From Ilumatobacteraceae bacterium (GTDB lineage: Bacteria > Actinomycetota > Acidimicrobiia > Acidimicrobiales > Ilumatobacteraceae): DNA of 64,000 nucleotides. A program made the position numbers and the translations under genes. The stretch is from contig JAWPMO010000001.1 in NCBI GenBank assembly GCA_033344875.1, forward strand, positions 4,241,595-4,305,594. The letters run 5' to 3'. Positions 1 to 8,426 of this stretch are shown one piece after another. Each line of letters begins with the position of its first letter. Position 1 is the stretch's first letter. Under the pieces are notes generated by a model, which saw nothing but the letters and a program-made list of their open reading frames with translations, ran no database searches and was not told where the DNA came from.

Positions 1-1
1 C

Positions 2-2095
2 CCGATCCTGCTCGAGACGTCTCGGGAGTGTCTGCAAGACGTGTTCGACGTCCCGGCGCTGCGCGAGGTGCTCGGTCAACTCCGCACCCGCCAGCTCCGA
101 CTGGTCCAGGTCGACACGCAATCGTCGAGCCCGATGGCGTCGAGCCTGCTGTTCAACTGGATCGCCCAGTACATGTACGAGGGCGACGCTCCGCTCGCCG
201 AGCGTCGGGCCGCCGCGCTGGCGCTCGATCGCGACCTGCTGCGTGAGCTGCTCGGCGCCGAAGAACTCCGTGAGCTGCTCGACCCGGGTGTGCTCGCCGA
301 CGTCGAACTCGAGCTGCAGTGCCTCGCCGACGGTCGCCGGGCGCGGTCGGCCGACGAGTTGCACGACGTCCTGCGCAAGGTCGGCGATCTGACCGCCGCC
401 GAGATCGACGTGCGCTGCGAGGGCAGTGGTGCCGACTGGTTGGCGAACCTGATCGACGAGCGCCGTGCGATCGAGATCGGCATCGGTGACGATGTCCGCT
501 TCGCCGCCGCCGAAGACGCGGCGCGCTACCGCGATGCGCTCGGTTGCTCGGTCCCGCTGGGGCTCCCGATGGCGTTCACCGAGCCGGTCGCCCGCCCGCT
601 CGAAGAACTCGTCGGTCGCTTCGCTCGCACCCACGGTCCGTTCCTGGCCGCCGACGTCGCGCGCCGGTTCGGTGCACCGCCCGAGCGGATCGACGGGGCG
701 ATCGCCGCGTTGGCCGGCGACGACCGTGTCGTGCTCGGCGAGTTCCGGCCCGACGGGGTGCAGCGCGAGTGGTGCGACGTCAACGTGCTCCGACAGCTGC
801 GGCGGCGCTCCCTCGCCGTGCTCCGCAAGGAGGTGGAACCGGTCGAACAAGACGCGTTCGGTCGGTTCCTGCCGGCGTGGCACTCGATGCCGGCCGATCG
901 GCGCGGTCTCGAGGCGTTGGTCGACTCGATCGGCATGCTCGCCGGCGCGCCGATCGTCGCCTCGATGCTCGAACGCGATGTGTTGCCGTCACGGCTGCTC
1001 GGCTACCGACCCACGATGCTCGACGAGCTGTGCGCATCGGGCGAGGTCGTCTGGACGGGCGCCGGGGCGATCGGGTCGCGCGACGGTCGTATCCGCGTCT
1101 GCTTCGCCGATCAGATCGGGCTGCTCGCGCCAGGGTGGGAGACCGGCGACCAACCGGCGGGTGAGGTGCACGAGGCGATCCGTGCCCGCCTCGCCGAACG
1201 CGGCGCGAGCTTCTGGGGGCAGTTGCGTGAGGCGGCGCCCGAGGCGACCGACACCGAGCTGCTCGTCGCGCTGTGGGACCTCGTGTGGGCCGGTGAGGTC
1301 ACCAACGACACCCTCGCCCCACTCCGGGCGCTGATCGCCGGCGGCGGAGTCGTGGCGCCCAAGAAGTCGGGCCGGCGCTCGGGCGGTCGTCCACGCCCCG
1401 GTCGGCTGACCCGGCTGGGGCCGCCGGCGGGTGCCGGCCGCTGGAGCCTGGTCCAGCCGCTCCTCGCTCCGGCCCCCACGTCGACCGAGGCTGCCCACGC
1501 GCAGGCGATGCAGATGCTCGAGCGGTACGGCGTCGTCACCCGCGAGGCCGTGTTGGCCGAGGGGGTGCAGGGTGGCTACGCCTCGGTGTACGGCGTGCTG
1601 AAGGTGCTCGAAGAGCGCGGCCGCGCCCGGCGCGGGTACTTCGTGGCCGGTCTCGGTGCCGCACAGTTCGCGCTCCCGGGCGCGATCGAGCGGCTGCGGG
1701 CGACCCGCGACGTCATCGATGTCGAACTCGACCCCGATCGCGCGCCGGCGCCGATCATCGTCGCGGCGACCGATCCGGCCCAGCCGTACGGCGCCGCGCT
1801 CGCGTGGCCGGTCACACCGGGCCGACCCGCCCGCAGCGCGAATGCGTTGGTGGTGCTGCGACAGGGTTCACCGCTCGCGTGGTTCGATCGTCGGAGTCAC
1901 CACCTGGTGACGTTTCCCGACACCCGTACCGACCCGTCGTGGGCGGCCGCACTCGCCGGGCTGGTCGGCACCGGACGCGAGCGGAGCGTCGAGGTGCGCA
2001 AGGTCGATGGCGGTCCGGTGGGCGACGAGGTCGCCGAGATCCTCCGGTCGGCCGGCTTCGTCGACGGCTACCGCGGGCTCGTGATCAGGAGCTGA
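2..2095 (+). CDS. lhr: Lhr-type large DEAD/DEAH helicase, C-terminal part (5' end outside the window)
   Basis: The frame is open from base 2 (PILLETSRECLQDVFDVPAL) to the TGA at 2095, about 697 residues without a start, so this is the 3' part of a gene entering from the left. The beginning matches the region after the second RecA domain of Lhr helicases, followed by the long DEAD/H-associated and winged-helix region. A basic linker (GRRSGGRPRPGRLTR) lies near residue 460. Lhr proteins are ATP-dependent 3'-5' helicases of DNA repair, typically about 1500 residues; ATPase motifs are not visible here. The gene converges with the diguanylate cyclase and ends 3 nt from it. Family assignment is good; the exact role in this organism is inference. 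Confidence 0.8.
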   Translation, partial: PILLETSRECLQDVFDVPALREVLGQLRTRQLRLVQVDTQSSSPMASSLLFNWIAQYMYEGDAPLAERRAAALALDRDLLRELLGAEELRELLDPGVLADVELELQCLADGRRARSADELHDVLRKVGDLTAAEIDVRCEGSGADWLANLIDERRAIEIGIGDDVRFAAAEDAARYRDALGCSVPLGLPMAFTEPVARPLEELVGRFARTHGPFLAADVARRFGAPPERIDGAIAALAGDDRVVLGEFRPDGVQREWCDVNVLRQLRRRSLAVLRKEVEPVEQDAFGRFLPAWHSMPADRRGLEALVDSIGMLAGAPIVASMLERDVLPSRLLGYRPTMLDELCASGEVVWTGAGAIGSRDGRIRVCFADQIGLLAPGWETGDQPAGEVHEAIRARLAERGASFWGQLREAAPEATDTELLVALWDLVWAGEVTNDTLAPLRALIAGGGVVAPKKSGRRSGGRPRPGRLTRLGPPAGAGRWSLVQPLLAPAPTSTEAAHAQAMQMLERYGVVTREAVLAEGVQGGYASVYGVLKVLEERGRARRGYFVAGLGAAQFALPGAIERLRATRDVIDVELDPDRAPAPIIVAATDPAQPYGAALAWPVTPGRPARSANALVVLRQGSPLAWFDRRSHHLVTFPDTRTDPSWAAALAGLVGTGRERSVEVRKVDGGPVGDEVAEILRSAGFVDGYRGLVIRS

Positions 2096-2098
2096 TCG

Positions 2099-3139
2099 TC
2101 AGCCGGCGACGAGTTGCTCGTCGGCGTGCACCGCCCGGTCGCGGCCCTGCTGCTTGGCCAGATGGACCGCATGGTCGGCGTGCTCGATGGCGTCTTCCAG
2201 TTCGTTGCCGACCCCGCCGGCGATGCCGACCGAGACCGTGACGTTGGCGCCGTTGGGGAGGTCGACCTCACGGGCGGCCTCGACGATGCGGTTGGCGACC
2301 AGACGGGCCTCGGCGGCGTCGGCGCCCGGCAGCAGCACGCAGAACTCCTCGCCGCCGTAGCGGTACACCACGTCGTCCATGCGCACGTGGTGCTCGAACA
2401 CCGTTCCAAGGCGCTTGAGCACGTCGTCGCCGGTCTGGTGGCCGTACGAGTCGTTGACACTCTGGAAGTGGTCGACGTCGATCATGATCACCGAAGTCGG
2501 GGCATTGCCGGCTGCGGTCTGCAGGTCATGGTCGAGTCGGCGTCGGGTGGCGAGACCGGTCAGTCCGTCGCTCCAGGCGAGGGCGTCGAGTTCGCCGGGG
2601 TCGGTCCGACGCCAGAGCGTGTTGGCCAGCGCGGCGGCTCCGAGGATCAGGAGCGAGACGGCAGCGACCAGCAGCAGGGCGTACGACGGCCCGTTCGAGT
2701 CGTCGCCGCCGGCGGTGACGGCCGAGGGCGTCGCCGCGATGCGAACGAGGTCGTCGATCGCTGCCTGGTAGACCACGGGCTCCGGGACCACCGACACCGA
2801 TGTGGTGTCGCCGGTAGCGAGGTCGGGGAGGCGTTCGAGGGTGGTCTCGATCGCCGGCGTCAACGAGACACCGAGATTGCGGAGCTGCACGAGCACCGAC
2901 TGGCCCAAGCCGTCGACGGCGCGAAGTTGTGAGCGCACCGCGTCGAGTTCGGCGGGTGAGACGGCACCGGGGGACGTGGCTTGCTCGACCAGGGTCAGTT
3001 CCTCGGCGAGAAGATCAGCAGCATCGGTGGCGAGCGTGTGGATGGCTTCGTCGCCGCCGATCGACGCCTGCACGTGCCCGGCGGGGACCAGGGCGACCGC
3101 GGCGACGGTGGCAGCGAGAGCGTGGCGTAGGTTCAGCAT
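2099..3139 (-). CDS. Membrane diguanylate cyclase (GGDEF) with extracytoplasmic sensor segment
   Basis: 346 residues from ATG 3139; an ATG 60 bp further upstream would only add a charged stretch in front of the signal-like segment. Residues 1-26 resemble a signal/TM helix, 27-150 are probably outside the membrane, 153-175 are a TM helix, and the GGDEF domain fills the C-terminus. The active site is GGEEF (262-266). An RxxD inhibitory site (RMDD) lies five residues before it, so the enzyme should make c-di-GMP and be product-inhibited. The N-terminal segment matches no sensor domain I recognise. No EAL or HD-GYP domain is present in this protein. Confidence 0.85.
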   Translation of the reverse strand: MLNLRHALAATVAAVALVPAGHVQASIGGDEAIHTLATDAADLLAEELTLVEQATSPGAVSPAELDAVRSQLRAVDGLGQSVLVQLRNLGVSLTPAIETTLERLPDLATGDTTSVSVVPEPVVYQAAIDDLVRIAATPSAVTAGGDDSNGPSYALLLVAAVSLLILGAAALANTLWRRTDPGELDALAWSDGLTGLATRRRLDHDLQTAAGNAPTSVIMIDVDHFQSVNDSYGHQTGDDVLKRLGTVFEHHVRMDDVVYRYGGEEFCVLLPGADAAEARLVANRIVEAAREVDLPNGANVTVSVGIAGGVGNELEDAIEHADHAVHLAKQQGRDRAVHADEQLVAG

Positions 3140-3226
3140 CACCTTCAAGATCGGCCCGATCCAGCAAATCTTGAGTGTTTCCCGACGCACCCGCCGCACG
3201 GCGACCGCGGTCGGTGCCTCGGGCGG

Positions 3227-3817
3227 TCAGCTGGAGGGGCTGATGGCGCGGAGGCCGGCCCAGGCGAGATCGCTGACCTCGCGGGCGATGACGTCGGGGT
3301 CGAACCGCTCGCCGAGGCCGACGAGTCGGCGGCTGGCGCCCTCGGCGAGTCCGACGAGCGCGTGGGCCAGCGTGGTCCGATGCTCCGGCTCGAGATCGAC
3401 CGAGATCAGCGGCGCGATCGCAGCGGCGGCGTCGTTGGTGATGCGGCGGACCTGGGCGCTGAACTCGCCGTCGTGTCGGGCACTGCCGCCGAAGAGCAGC
3501 ATGAACTCGTCATGGCGGTGTGCCACCCAGCGGAAGTACGCCCGGAAGCCGAGTTCGGTCTGCTGCTTGCCGCTCGTGCTGTTCGCCGTCGCCTTCGCGA
3601 TCGCTTCGAGCATGCGGTTGCCGACTTCTTCGAGGAGTGCGCTGTACAGGTCGCTCTTCGAGTCGAAGTGCTGGTACAGCACGGGTTTGGTGACGCCGGC
3701 CGCGTCGGCGATGTCGTTCATCGACGAGCCGAAGTAGCCGGATCGTCCGAAGACGTCGATCGCCACGTCGAGGATCTGCTCTCGGCGGGCATCGGCGGAC
3801 AGGCGGGGCGTGTTCAT
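3227..3817 (-). CDS. TetR-family transcriptional regulator
   Basis: 196 residues. The N-terminal helix-turn-helix is typical of TetR (REQILDVAIDVFGRSGY, then AGVTKPVLYQHFDSKSDLY, residues about 13-60). The C-terminal ligand-binding domain is generic, and a ligand cannot be predicted. The start codon lies 2 bp from a perfect palindrome (3820-3835), which suggests direct autoregulation. The gene lies just downstream of a small membrane protein gene on the same strand, 22 bp away, so the two may be linked. TetR proteins next to crotonase-fold genes often control lipid metabolism, but that is only suggestive here. Confidence 0.88.
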   Translation of the reverse strand: MNTPRLSADARREQILDVAIDVFGRSGYFGSSMNDIADAAGVTKPVLYQHFDSKSDLYSALLEEVGNRMLEAIAKATANSTSGKQQTELGFRAYFRWVAHRHDEFMLLFGGSARHDGEFSAQVRRITNDAAAAIAPLISVDLEPEHRTTLAHALVGLAEGASRRLVGLGERFDPDVIAREVSDLAWAGLRAISPSS

Positions 3818-3819
3818 GA

Positions 3820-3835
3820 GTTACCGCAGGGTAAC
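3820..3835. promoter_or_regulatory. Palindromic operator candidate GTTACC-N4-GGTAAC
   Basis: Perfect 6+6 inverted repeat (GTTACC GCAG GGTAAC) immediately upstream of the TetR start codon at 3817 and downstream of the small membrane protein stop at 3840. Size and symmetry fit a TetR dimer. A repressor bound here would cover the start of the tetR transcript, and could also act as a roadblock to read-through from the gene upstream. Confidence 0.65.
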
Positions 3836-3839
3836 CGAT

Positions 3840-4118
3840 TCAGAAGCCACGTTCCACATCGTCGCGCTCGGCTGCTTTGACCGCATATCCGAGCACGATG
3901 CTCGGTGCGAGGAGCACGAACGAGACGACGAGGCAGCCCACGATCAGCGACGCCATCGTCGCCGTGAACCCGAACAGGAACGCCAGGATGAACAACGTCA
4001 TCGCGAGTGCCAGCACGAGATAACCGACCCGGTTGGCGATCAGGGTCCACCGAGCGAAGTGTGCTCGTCGGATCCGGACGGGGTCGTCCGAGCGGGGCGT
4101 TGGCGAGGACGCGGTCAT
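3840..4118 (-). CDS. Small membrane protein, two TM helices
   Basis: 92 residues. A basic N-terminus (residues 1-25) is followed by two hydrophobic helices at about 31-52 and 56-77, then a charged tail ending DDVERGF. No family recognised. It is divergent from the crotonase gene with only 11 bp between start codons, and precedes the TetR gene on the same strand. High hydrophobicity in one frame and clean spacing to both neighbours support it being real. Confidence 0.7.
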   Translation of the reverse strand: MTASSPTPRSDDPVRIRRAHFARWTLIANRVGYLVLALAMTLFILAFLFGFTATMASLIVGCLVVSFVLLAPSIVLGYAVKAAERDDVERGF

Positions 4119-4132
4119 AGTCTGCGTAGATG
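4118..4132 (+). promoter_or_regulatory. Leaderless promoter for the crotonase gene
   Basis: TAGTCT at 4118-4123 is followed by 6 nt and then ATG at 4130. This TANNNT spacing places transcription start at or next to the A of the ATG, the usual form of leaderless actinobacterial genes. No Shine-Dalgarno is visible. Confidence 0.5.
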
Positions 4133-4861
4133 GTACGGGTTGCGGAGCGTTCCGACATCGGTGCGGGTGTGTGGACGATCACACTCGATCGTCCCGAACG
4201 CCGCAACGCGGTCGATCATGCGACGCTCCTGCAGCTGCTCGATGCGCAACGAGCGCTCGCCGACGCCCGCGTGGTCGTGCTGACCGGTGAGCCGCCCGCA
4301 TTCTGTGCCGGTGCCGATCTGACCGGCGTTGAAGCAGCGGCGTTCAACTCGGCCCTCGAGCGAGTGCTGCACGGGTTCACGACGATGGCGGGTCCGGTCA
4401 TCGCAGCGATCGACGGCCCGGCTCTCGGCGCCGGCGCCCAGCTGGCCGCCGTCTGCGACCTGCGGGTGGCGACACCGGAGAGCATCGTCGGCGTGCCGGC
4501 CGCCCGACTCGGCCTGGTGATCGACCGGTGGACGATCGACCGGCTCCGCACCGAGTTCGGTTCGGCCACGGCGCGGGGCATGTTGCTCGCCGCCGAGACC
4601 TACACCGGTGAGCGGCTGCACGCGTCCGGTGCGGTGCACCGGCTCGGCGAGCTCGACGACGCGCTCGACTGGGCCGGCAAGATCGCGGCCCTCGCGCCGC
4701 TCTCCGTCGCTGCGCACAAGGTCGGTCTCGACCCCGTCCCGACGGCGGAGCACCGTGATCGATTCGAGGCGCTCCGCTCGGCGGCATGGGCCAGCGACGA
4801 CGCGGTCGAAGGCAGAACCGCCTTCCTCGAGAAGCGTCGGCCCGAGTTCCGTGGTCGATAA
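4130..4861 (+). CDS. Enoyl-CoA hydratase/isomerase (crotonase) family protein
   Basis: 243 residues, slightly short for the family (usually 250-270). Oxyanion-hole segments are visible as PAFCAGADLTGV (about residues 58-69) and GPALGAGAQLA (about 97-107), and the N-terminus VWTITLDRPERRNAV is canonical. After the second loop the sequence reads GVPAARLGLVID, without the glutamate usual in true hydratases, so the reaction could be isomerisation or another CoA-thioester chemistry. It acts on acyl-CoA substrates in the cytoplasm. The gene starts with a probable leaderless promoter and is followed 18 bp later by the DUF6886-like gene. Confidence 0.85.
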   Translation: MVRVAERSDIGAGVWTITLDRPERRNAVDHATLLQLLDAQRALADARVVVLTGEPPAFCAGADLTGVEAAAFNSALERVLHGFTTMAGPVIAAIDGPALGAGAQLAAVCDLRVATPESIVGVPAARLGLVIDRWTIDRLRTEFGSATARGMLLAAETYTGERLHASGAVHRLGELDDALDWAGKIAALAPLSVAAHKVGLDPVPTAEHRDRFEALRSAAWASDDAVEGRTAFLEKRRPEFRGR

Positions 4862-4879
4862 CGGCCTCGCGACCGCTCT

Positions 4880-5464
4880 GTGCGCGAGACTCTGAGGGTG
4901 TCGACCACCCACGACCACGATGCTCTGGCCGCCGCGCGCACGTCGGGCAACGTGCCCGACGTCGTGTTCCACTACAGCGAGGACGGCACGATCTCCCGGT
5001 TCGTACCCCACGTCCCGCAGACGAATCCGAGCCACCCGCCGGCGGTGTGGGCGATGGATGCGGACCACTCGCCGCTGTACTGGTTCCCTCGCGACTGCCC
5101 TCGCATCAGCGTCTGGGCCGACGACGCCGCACAGCGAGAGATCTTGCGCAACACGTTCGAGACCGACGCCACCCGCATCTGTGCCTGTGAGTCGCAGTGG
5201 GTCGACGGCATGCGCTCGGCCCGCCTGTACCGCTACACGTTCGACGGCGGTCAGTTCGCGCCCTGGACCGGGGCCGACGGTCAGTACATCTCGGGCGATG
5301 TCGTGACACCCCGGTCGGTCGACGTGCTCGACGACCTGATGGGGCTGCATGCGGCGGCCGAAGTCGAACTCCGGTTCACGCCCAAGCTCGGCACGCTCAT
5401 GGACCGCATGCTGGCCTCGGGACTGCCGTTCAGCTTCGTGCGCATCCGCGACGCCCGCCGCTGA
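4880..5464 (+). CDS. DUF6886-like conserved protein
   Basis: About 194 residues from GTG 4880; GTG 4898 is an in-frame alternative and neither has a clear ribosome site. The pattern VFHYSEDGTISRFVPH, AVWAMDADHSPLYWFPRDCPR and later RLYRYTF resembles the DUF6886 family of uncharacterised proteins. It is cytoplasmic, with no signal or TM segment. No catalytic motif is recognisable. It lies directly downstream of the crotonase gene and may share its transcript. Confidence 0.6.
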   Translation: MRETLRVSTTHDHDALAAARTSGNVPDVVFHYSEDGTISRFVPHVPQTNPSHPPAVWAMDADHSPLYWFPRDCPRISVWADDAAQREILRNTFETDATRICACESQWVDGMRSARLYRYTFDGGQFAPWTGADGQYISGDVVTPRSVDVLDDLMGLHAAAEVELRFTPKLGTLMDRMLASGLPFSFVRIRDARR

Positions 5465-5479
5465 CCCGTTCGGGCCCCG

Positions 5480-6916
5480 TCAGATGCCGGGCGGCAGCAG
5501 CCGGTTGACGTTCTGGTAGAAGAAGTACAGCGCGACCACGAACGGCACGACGCCGGCCACGAACCCGATCGAGGAGCGGCGGTATCGCTTGGCGAGTTGG
5601 TGGGCGAGGAGCGAGATGATCGTGAGCGCCGCTCCCCACAGTGCGATCTGCAGGAACGCGCCCCGGTCGTCGAACCAGCCCCTGCTGAAGGCATCGACCG
5701 GATCGGCGGTGGCTGCCGTGGCGTCGGCGAGTTCGTCGTCGGTGACCGCTCGTGGGTCGTCGTCATCCGTGTCGACAACGGCATCCTCGTCGCTCGCGTC
5801 GCGCGTCTGCTCGTCGCTCTGGTCCGGGGTCTGGTCCCCGGTCTGATCGGCCGGCCCGTCGGTCGTGTCGGTCGTGTCGGTCGAGTCGGTGGTGTCGTCC
5901 AGTGTGCCGAGCGCCGAGTCGGGCTCGGTGATCTCGATGTCGGCGCTGATCACCGGGTCGTCGCCGGGGAGCTGTTCGGCATCGTCTTCGTCGTCGAGGG
6001 TGTAGAACGTCGGAAGGCCGACGTTGGACGACTTCTCCGGGTTCAACACGCTGTGCACCACGATCCGTTGGCGGGCGGTGTACTTCGGGTGGCACGAGGT
6101 GAGCGTGAGCTCGGCGATGTCGGGGTCGCGGGTGGTGACGACCCAGTAATCGGATGCCGACACGACCTCGGTCGAGGTGACCTCGTAGACGAAACGATCG
6201 CCGTTGAGGAGGGTCGTGATGATCTCGTCGCCGGCTTCGAGCTGGTCGACGTCGAAGAACGGGGCACCGTACGTCGTGCGGTGCCCGGCGATCGCGGCGT
6301 TGCCGAGCTGGCCGGGCAGCGGCGTGTCCGGATAGTGGCCGGGGCCGTCCTTGAGGTCGTCGACTGCGACACCGGGCACGACGATGTCGTCGCGACCGAT
6401 AGCGGGGATCTCCAGGCGGAGCAGGGGTTCGCCCCGGATCGGCTGGGGGATGGGTTCCTGGTCGACGACGTCGTCGGACAGATCGACCGGGACCGTGGTG
6501 GTGGTCGCCCCGGCGACGATGTCGGGGGCATCGGTCGTGACGGTCACGGCGGCAGCGCCGGTCGTCGGTGGCGTCGTCACCGGTACAGCGGTCGACGTCG
6601 GTGCCGAGTCGTCGGTGCGTTCGGCCAGGATCGAACTGAACCGGTCTTCGAGACGCTGTTGCGCCCGCGCCGTCTCGATGCCGGTGCCCCACAGCTGGTA
6701 GGCGACGAAGCCGAACATCAGCAGCCCGGTCACGATCAGCACCTTGCCGGCCGTGCCGACGTAGAACCGCCAGTCGTGCGGTTCGGGTGGACGGTCCCAC
6801 CGGCTGACCCGTTCGCGCGGCCCACGTCGGAAGCGGCCGCCGGGCTCCGGAACGGAAGCGGCGTCGGCGGGCGCGTCGCCGTTCTTCGATCCGTCCGCCG
6901 AGAACTGTTCCGTCAT
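5480..6916 (-). CDS. Class E sortase with extra C-terminal membrane domain
   Basis: 478 residues from ATG 6916. The order is a cytoplasmic N-terminus (1-55), TM 57-76, a Thr/Ala-rich linker, the sortase domain (about 160-290), an Asp/Thr-rich linker (about 305-405), and two more TM helices (421-440, 449-467). Catalytic residues are H212 (AIAGHRTTYG), C275 (LTLTSCHPKY) and R284. Class E sortases of high-GC Gram-positives anchor surface proteins or pilins with LAXTG-like signals. The C-terminal double TM is unusual, since most class E enzymes have one N-terminal anchor. The -10 motif lies 7 nt before the ATG, so the gene is probably leaderless. No sortase substrate is obvious in the window. Confidence 0.88.
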   Translation of the reverse strand: MTEQFSADGSKNGDAPADAASVPEPGGRFRRGPRERVSRWDRPPEPHDWRFYVGTAGKVLIVTGLLMFGFVAYQLWGTGIETARAQQRLEDRFSSILAERTDDSAPTSTAVPVTTPPTTGAAAVTVTTDAPDIVAGATTTTVPVDLSDDVVDQEPIPQPIRGEPLLRLEIPAIGRDDIVVPGVAVDDLKDGPGHYPDTPLPGQLGNAAIAGHRTTYGAPFFDVDQLEAGDEIITTLLNGDRFVYEVTSTEVVSASDYWVVTTRDPDIAELTLTSCHPKYTARQRIVVHSVLNPEKSSNVGLPTFYTLDDEDDAEQLPGDDPVISADIEITEPDSALGTLDDTTDSTDTTDTTDGPADQTGDQTPDQSDEQTRDASDEDAVVDTDDDDPRAVTDDELADATAATADPVDAFSRGWFDDRGAFLQIALWGAALTIISLLAHQLAKRYRRSSIGFVAGVVPFVVALYFFYQNVNRLLPPGI

Positions 6917-6923
6917 GCAGGAC

Positions 6924-7013
6924 ACGCTACTGGCGGCGCGCCGGGGTGACCGGGCAGCCGCCGAGAGTGGGCGGTCGACGGGCGGGTGTACACCGATCTG
7001 TCGCCAGTAGCGT
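6924..7013. promoter_or_regulatory. Divergent promoters of the sortase gene and ccm operon inside an 11-bp inverted repeat
   Basis: CGCTACTGGCG (6925-6935) and its exact reverse complement CGCCAGTAGCG (7002-7012) bracket the intergenic region. Each arm carries TAGCGT pointing outward. On the minus strand it lies 7 nt before the sortase ATG (leaderless). On the plus strand it lies 12 nt before the ccmA ATG, where GGAAGG can serve as ribosome site. The two genes therefore appear to use the same core promoter sequence. Confidence 0.55.
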
Positions 7014-7025
7014 GGCGGAAGGCCT

Positions 7026-7703
7026 ATGACGGACTCCGACGACGCTCGCCGCCCCGGTTCGAACGCCGTCGCGCTCGATCGGGTGGTGGCGGTGCTGGGC
7101 GGCTTCCCGGTCCTCGCCGAGGCGTCGCTCGACGTGGCGGTCGGCGAGATCGTGCTGCTGCGTGGGCCCAACGGGGCCGGCAAGACCAGCCTGCTGCGAG
7201 CCTGCGCCGGGCTCCTCCCGATCACCCGTGGCTCCGGGACGATCTTCGATCTCGACCTCGCGACGCAGCGCGAGGCGATCCGTCCACGCGTCGGGTTGCT
7301 CGGGCACCGCAACGGCCTCTACGCCGACCTGACCGTCGCCGAGAACGTTGCGTTCTGGGGTGCGACCGTCGGCGCGACCGCTCAGGAGATCGGTTCGGCA
7401 ATGGACCGGATGGGGGTATCGGGCCGTCTCGCCGATGTGGCGGTTCGCAAGCTCTCGGCAGGGCAGAAGCGCCGCACCGCGCTCGCCTGCCTGGTCGCCC
7501 GGCGTGCCGAACTGTGGCTGCTCGACGAGCCGCACGCCGGACTCGACGCCGCCGGTCGTGACGAACTCGACGCGATCCTCCGCCAAGCGGTCGGGTCGGG
7601 TGCCACGGTGCTCGTCGCGAGCCACGAGCTCGAACGGGCGGGGTCGTTGGCCGATCGGGTCGTCGACGTCGTCGGAGGTCGGGTCGTGGAGGCGGGCGCA
7701 TGA
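7026..7703 (+). CDS. ccmA: Haem exporter ATP-binding protein CcmA
   Basis: 225 residues. Walker A is GPNGAGKTS (about 44-52), the signature is LSAGQKRR, Walker B is LWLLDEPHAGLD, and the switch His lies in ASHELERAG. Length and sequence fit CcmA, the ATPase of CcmAB, which releases holo-CcmE from CcmC in System I cytochrome c maturation. First gene of a nine-gene operon. Its stop overlaps ccmB by 4 bp. The assignment rests on family signature plus operon context. Confidence 0.9.
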   Translation: MTDSDDARRPGSNAVALDRVVAVLGGFPVLAEASLDVAVGEIVLLRGPNGAGKTSLLRACAGLLPITRGSGTIFDLDLATQREAIRPRVGLLGHRNGLYADLTVAENVAFWGATVGATAQEIGSAMDRMGVSGRLADVAVRKLSAGQKRRTALACLVARRAELWLLDEPHAGLDAAGRDELDAILRQAVGSGATVLVASHELERAGSLADRVVDVVGGRVVEAGA

Positions 7704-8398
7704 CGTTCGCGGGTCGATGGCGGATCGCCCGACTGATCGCGGCGAAGGATCTCCGGATCGAGTGGCGCAGTCGAGTCCTGATCAACCAGGTGCTGCCGTT
7801 CGCCGGCGTCACGATGGTGATGTTCGCCTTCGCCCTCGACGCCACCAACGTGCTCGAACGGGTCGCCCCGGGCCTCGTGTGGCTCGCCACCCTGTTCAGC
7901 CTGCTGCTCCTGGTGCAGCGGGCGTTCGCGGTCGAGAACGACGACGGTGCACTCGACGCGCTCCGGGTCGCGGGCGTCGACCCCCTCGCGATCTTCTGGG
8001 GCAAGTCGCTCGCGCTGGCCGCCCAGCTCGCCGTGCTCGAAGCCGTCCTGATCGTGACCGCGGTGGTGCTGTACGGCGCGGTCGTCCCGTTGGGCGGCGT
8101 CGTCTTGTTGGTCACAACACTGCTGGCCGCCACCTGTGGGCTCGCTTGCGTCGGTACGCTGTACGGAGGCCTCACCGCCGGTCTCTCGGGCCGCGAGACA
8201 TTGCTCCCGCTGCTCATCCTCCCGGTGGTGGCGCCCGTCCTGATCGGGGCGACACGAGCGGTGGAAGCAGCGCTCGGCACCGGCGGGGTGGCGCTCTCGG
8301 AGGGCTGGCCGTGGATCGGCCTGCTCGCCGTGTTCGCCGTCGCGTTCGGCGTCGGTGGTGCTCTGGCGTTCGGCCCGCTGATCGAGGAGTCCAGTTGA
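7700..8398 (+). CDS. ccmB: Haem exporter membrane subunit CcmB
   Basis: 232 residues with about six hydrophobic helices and an N-terminal cytoplasmic segment (LIAAKDLRIEWRSR) typical of CcmB. It starts on ATGA overlapping the ccmA stop, so the two subunits are translationally coupled. CcmB is the permease partner of CcmA. Confidence 0.9.
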   Translation: MTFAGRWRIARLIAAKDLRIEWRSRVLINQVLPFAGVTMVMFAFALDATNVLERVAPGLVWLATLFSLLLLVQRAFAVENDDGALDALRVAGVDPLAIFWGKSLALAAQLAVLEAVLIVTAVVLYGAVVPLGGVVLLVTTLLAATCGLACVGTLYGGLTAGLSGRETLLPLLILPVVAPVLIGATRAVEAALGTGGVALSEGWPWIGLLAVFAVAFGVGGALAFGPLIEESS

Positions 8399-8426
8399 CC
8401 GAGCAGCCCGATCGAATCGAAATGGA

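Noticed and set aside
5597-6949. Long plus-strand open frame opposite the sortase
   Set aside because: Composition is Val/Gly/Asp-rich in the way of antisense frames, and the opposite strand has a complete catalytic site.
6917-7312. Possible N-terminal extension of the sortase by 132 residues
   Set aside because: The extension is antisense to ccmA, rich in Arg/Ser/Pro, and carries no family features; ATG 6916 has a fitting -10 element.
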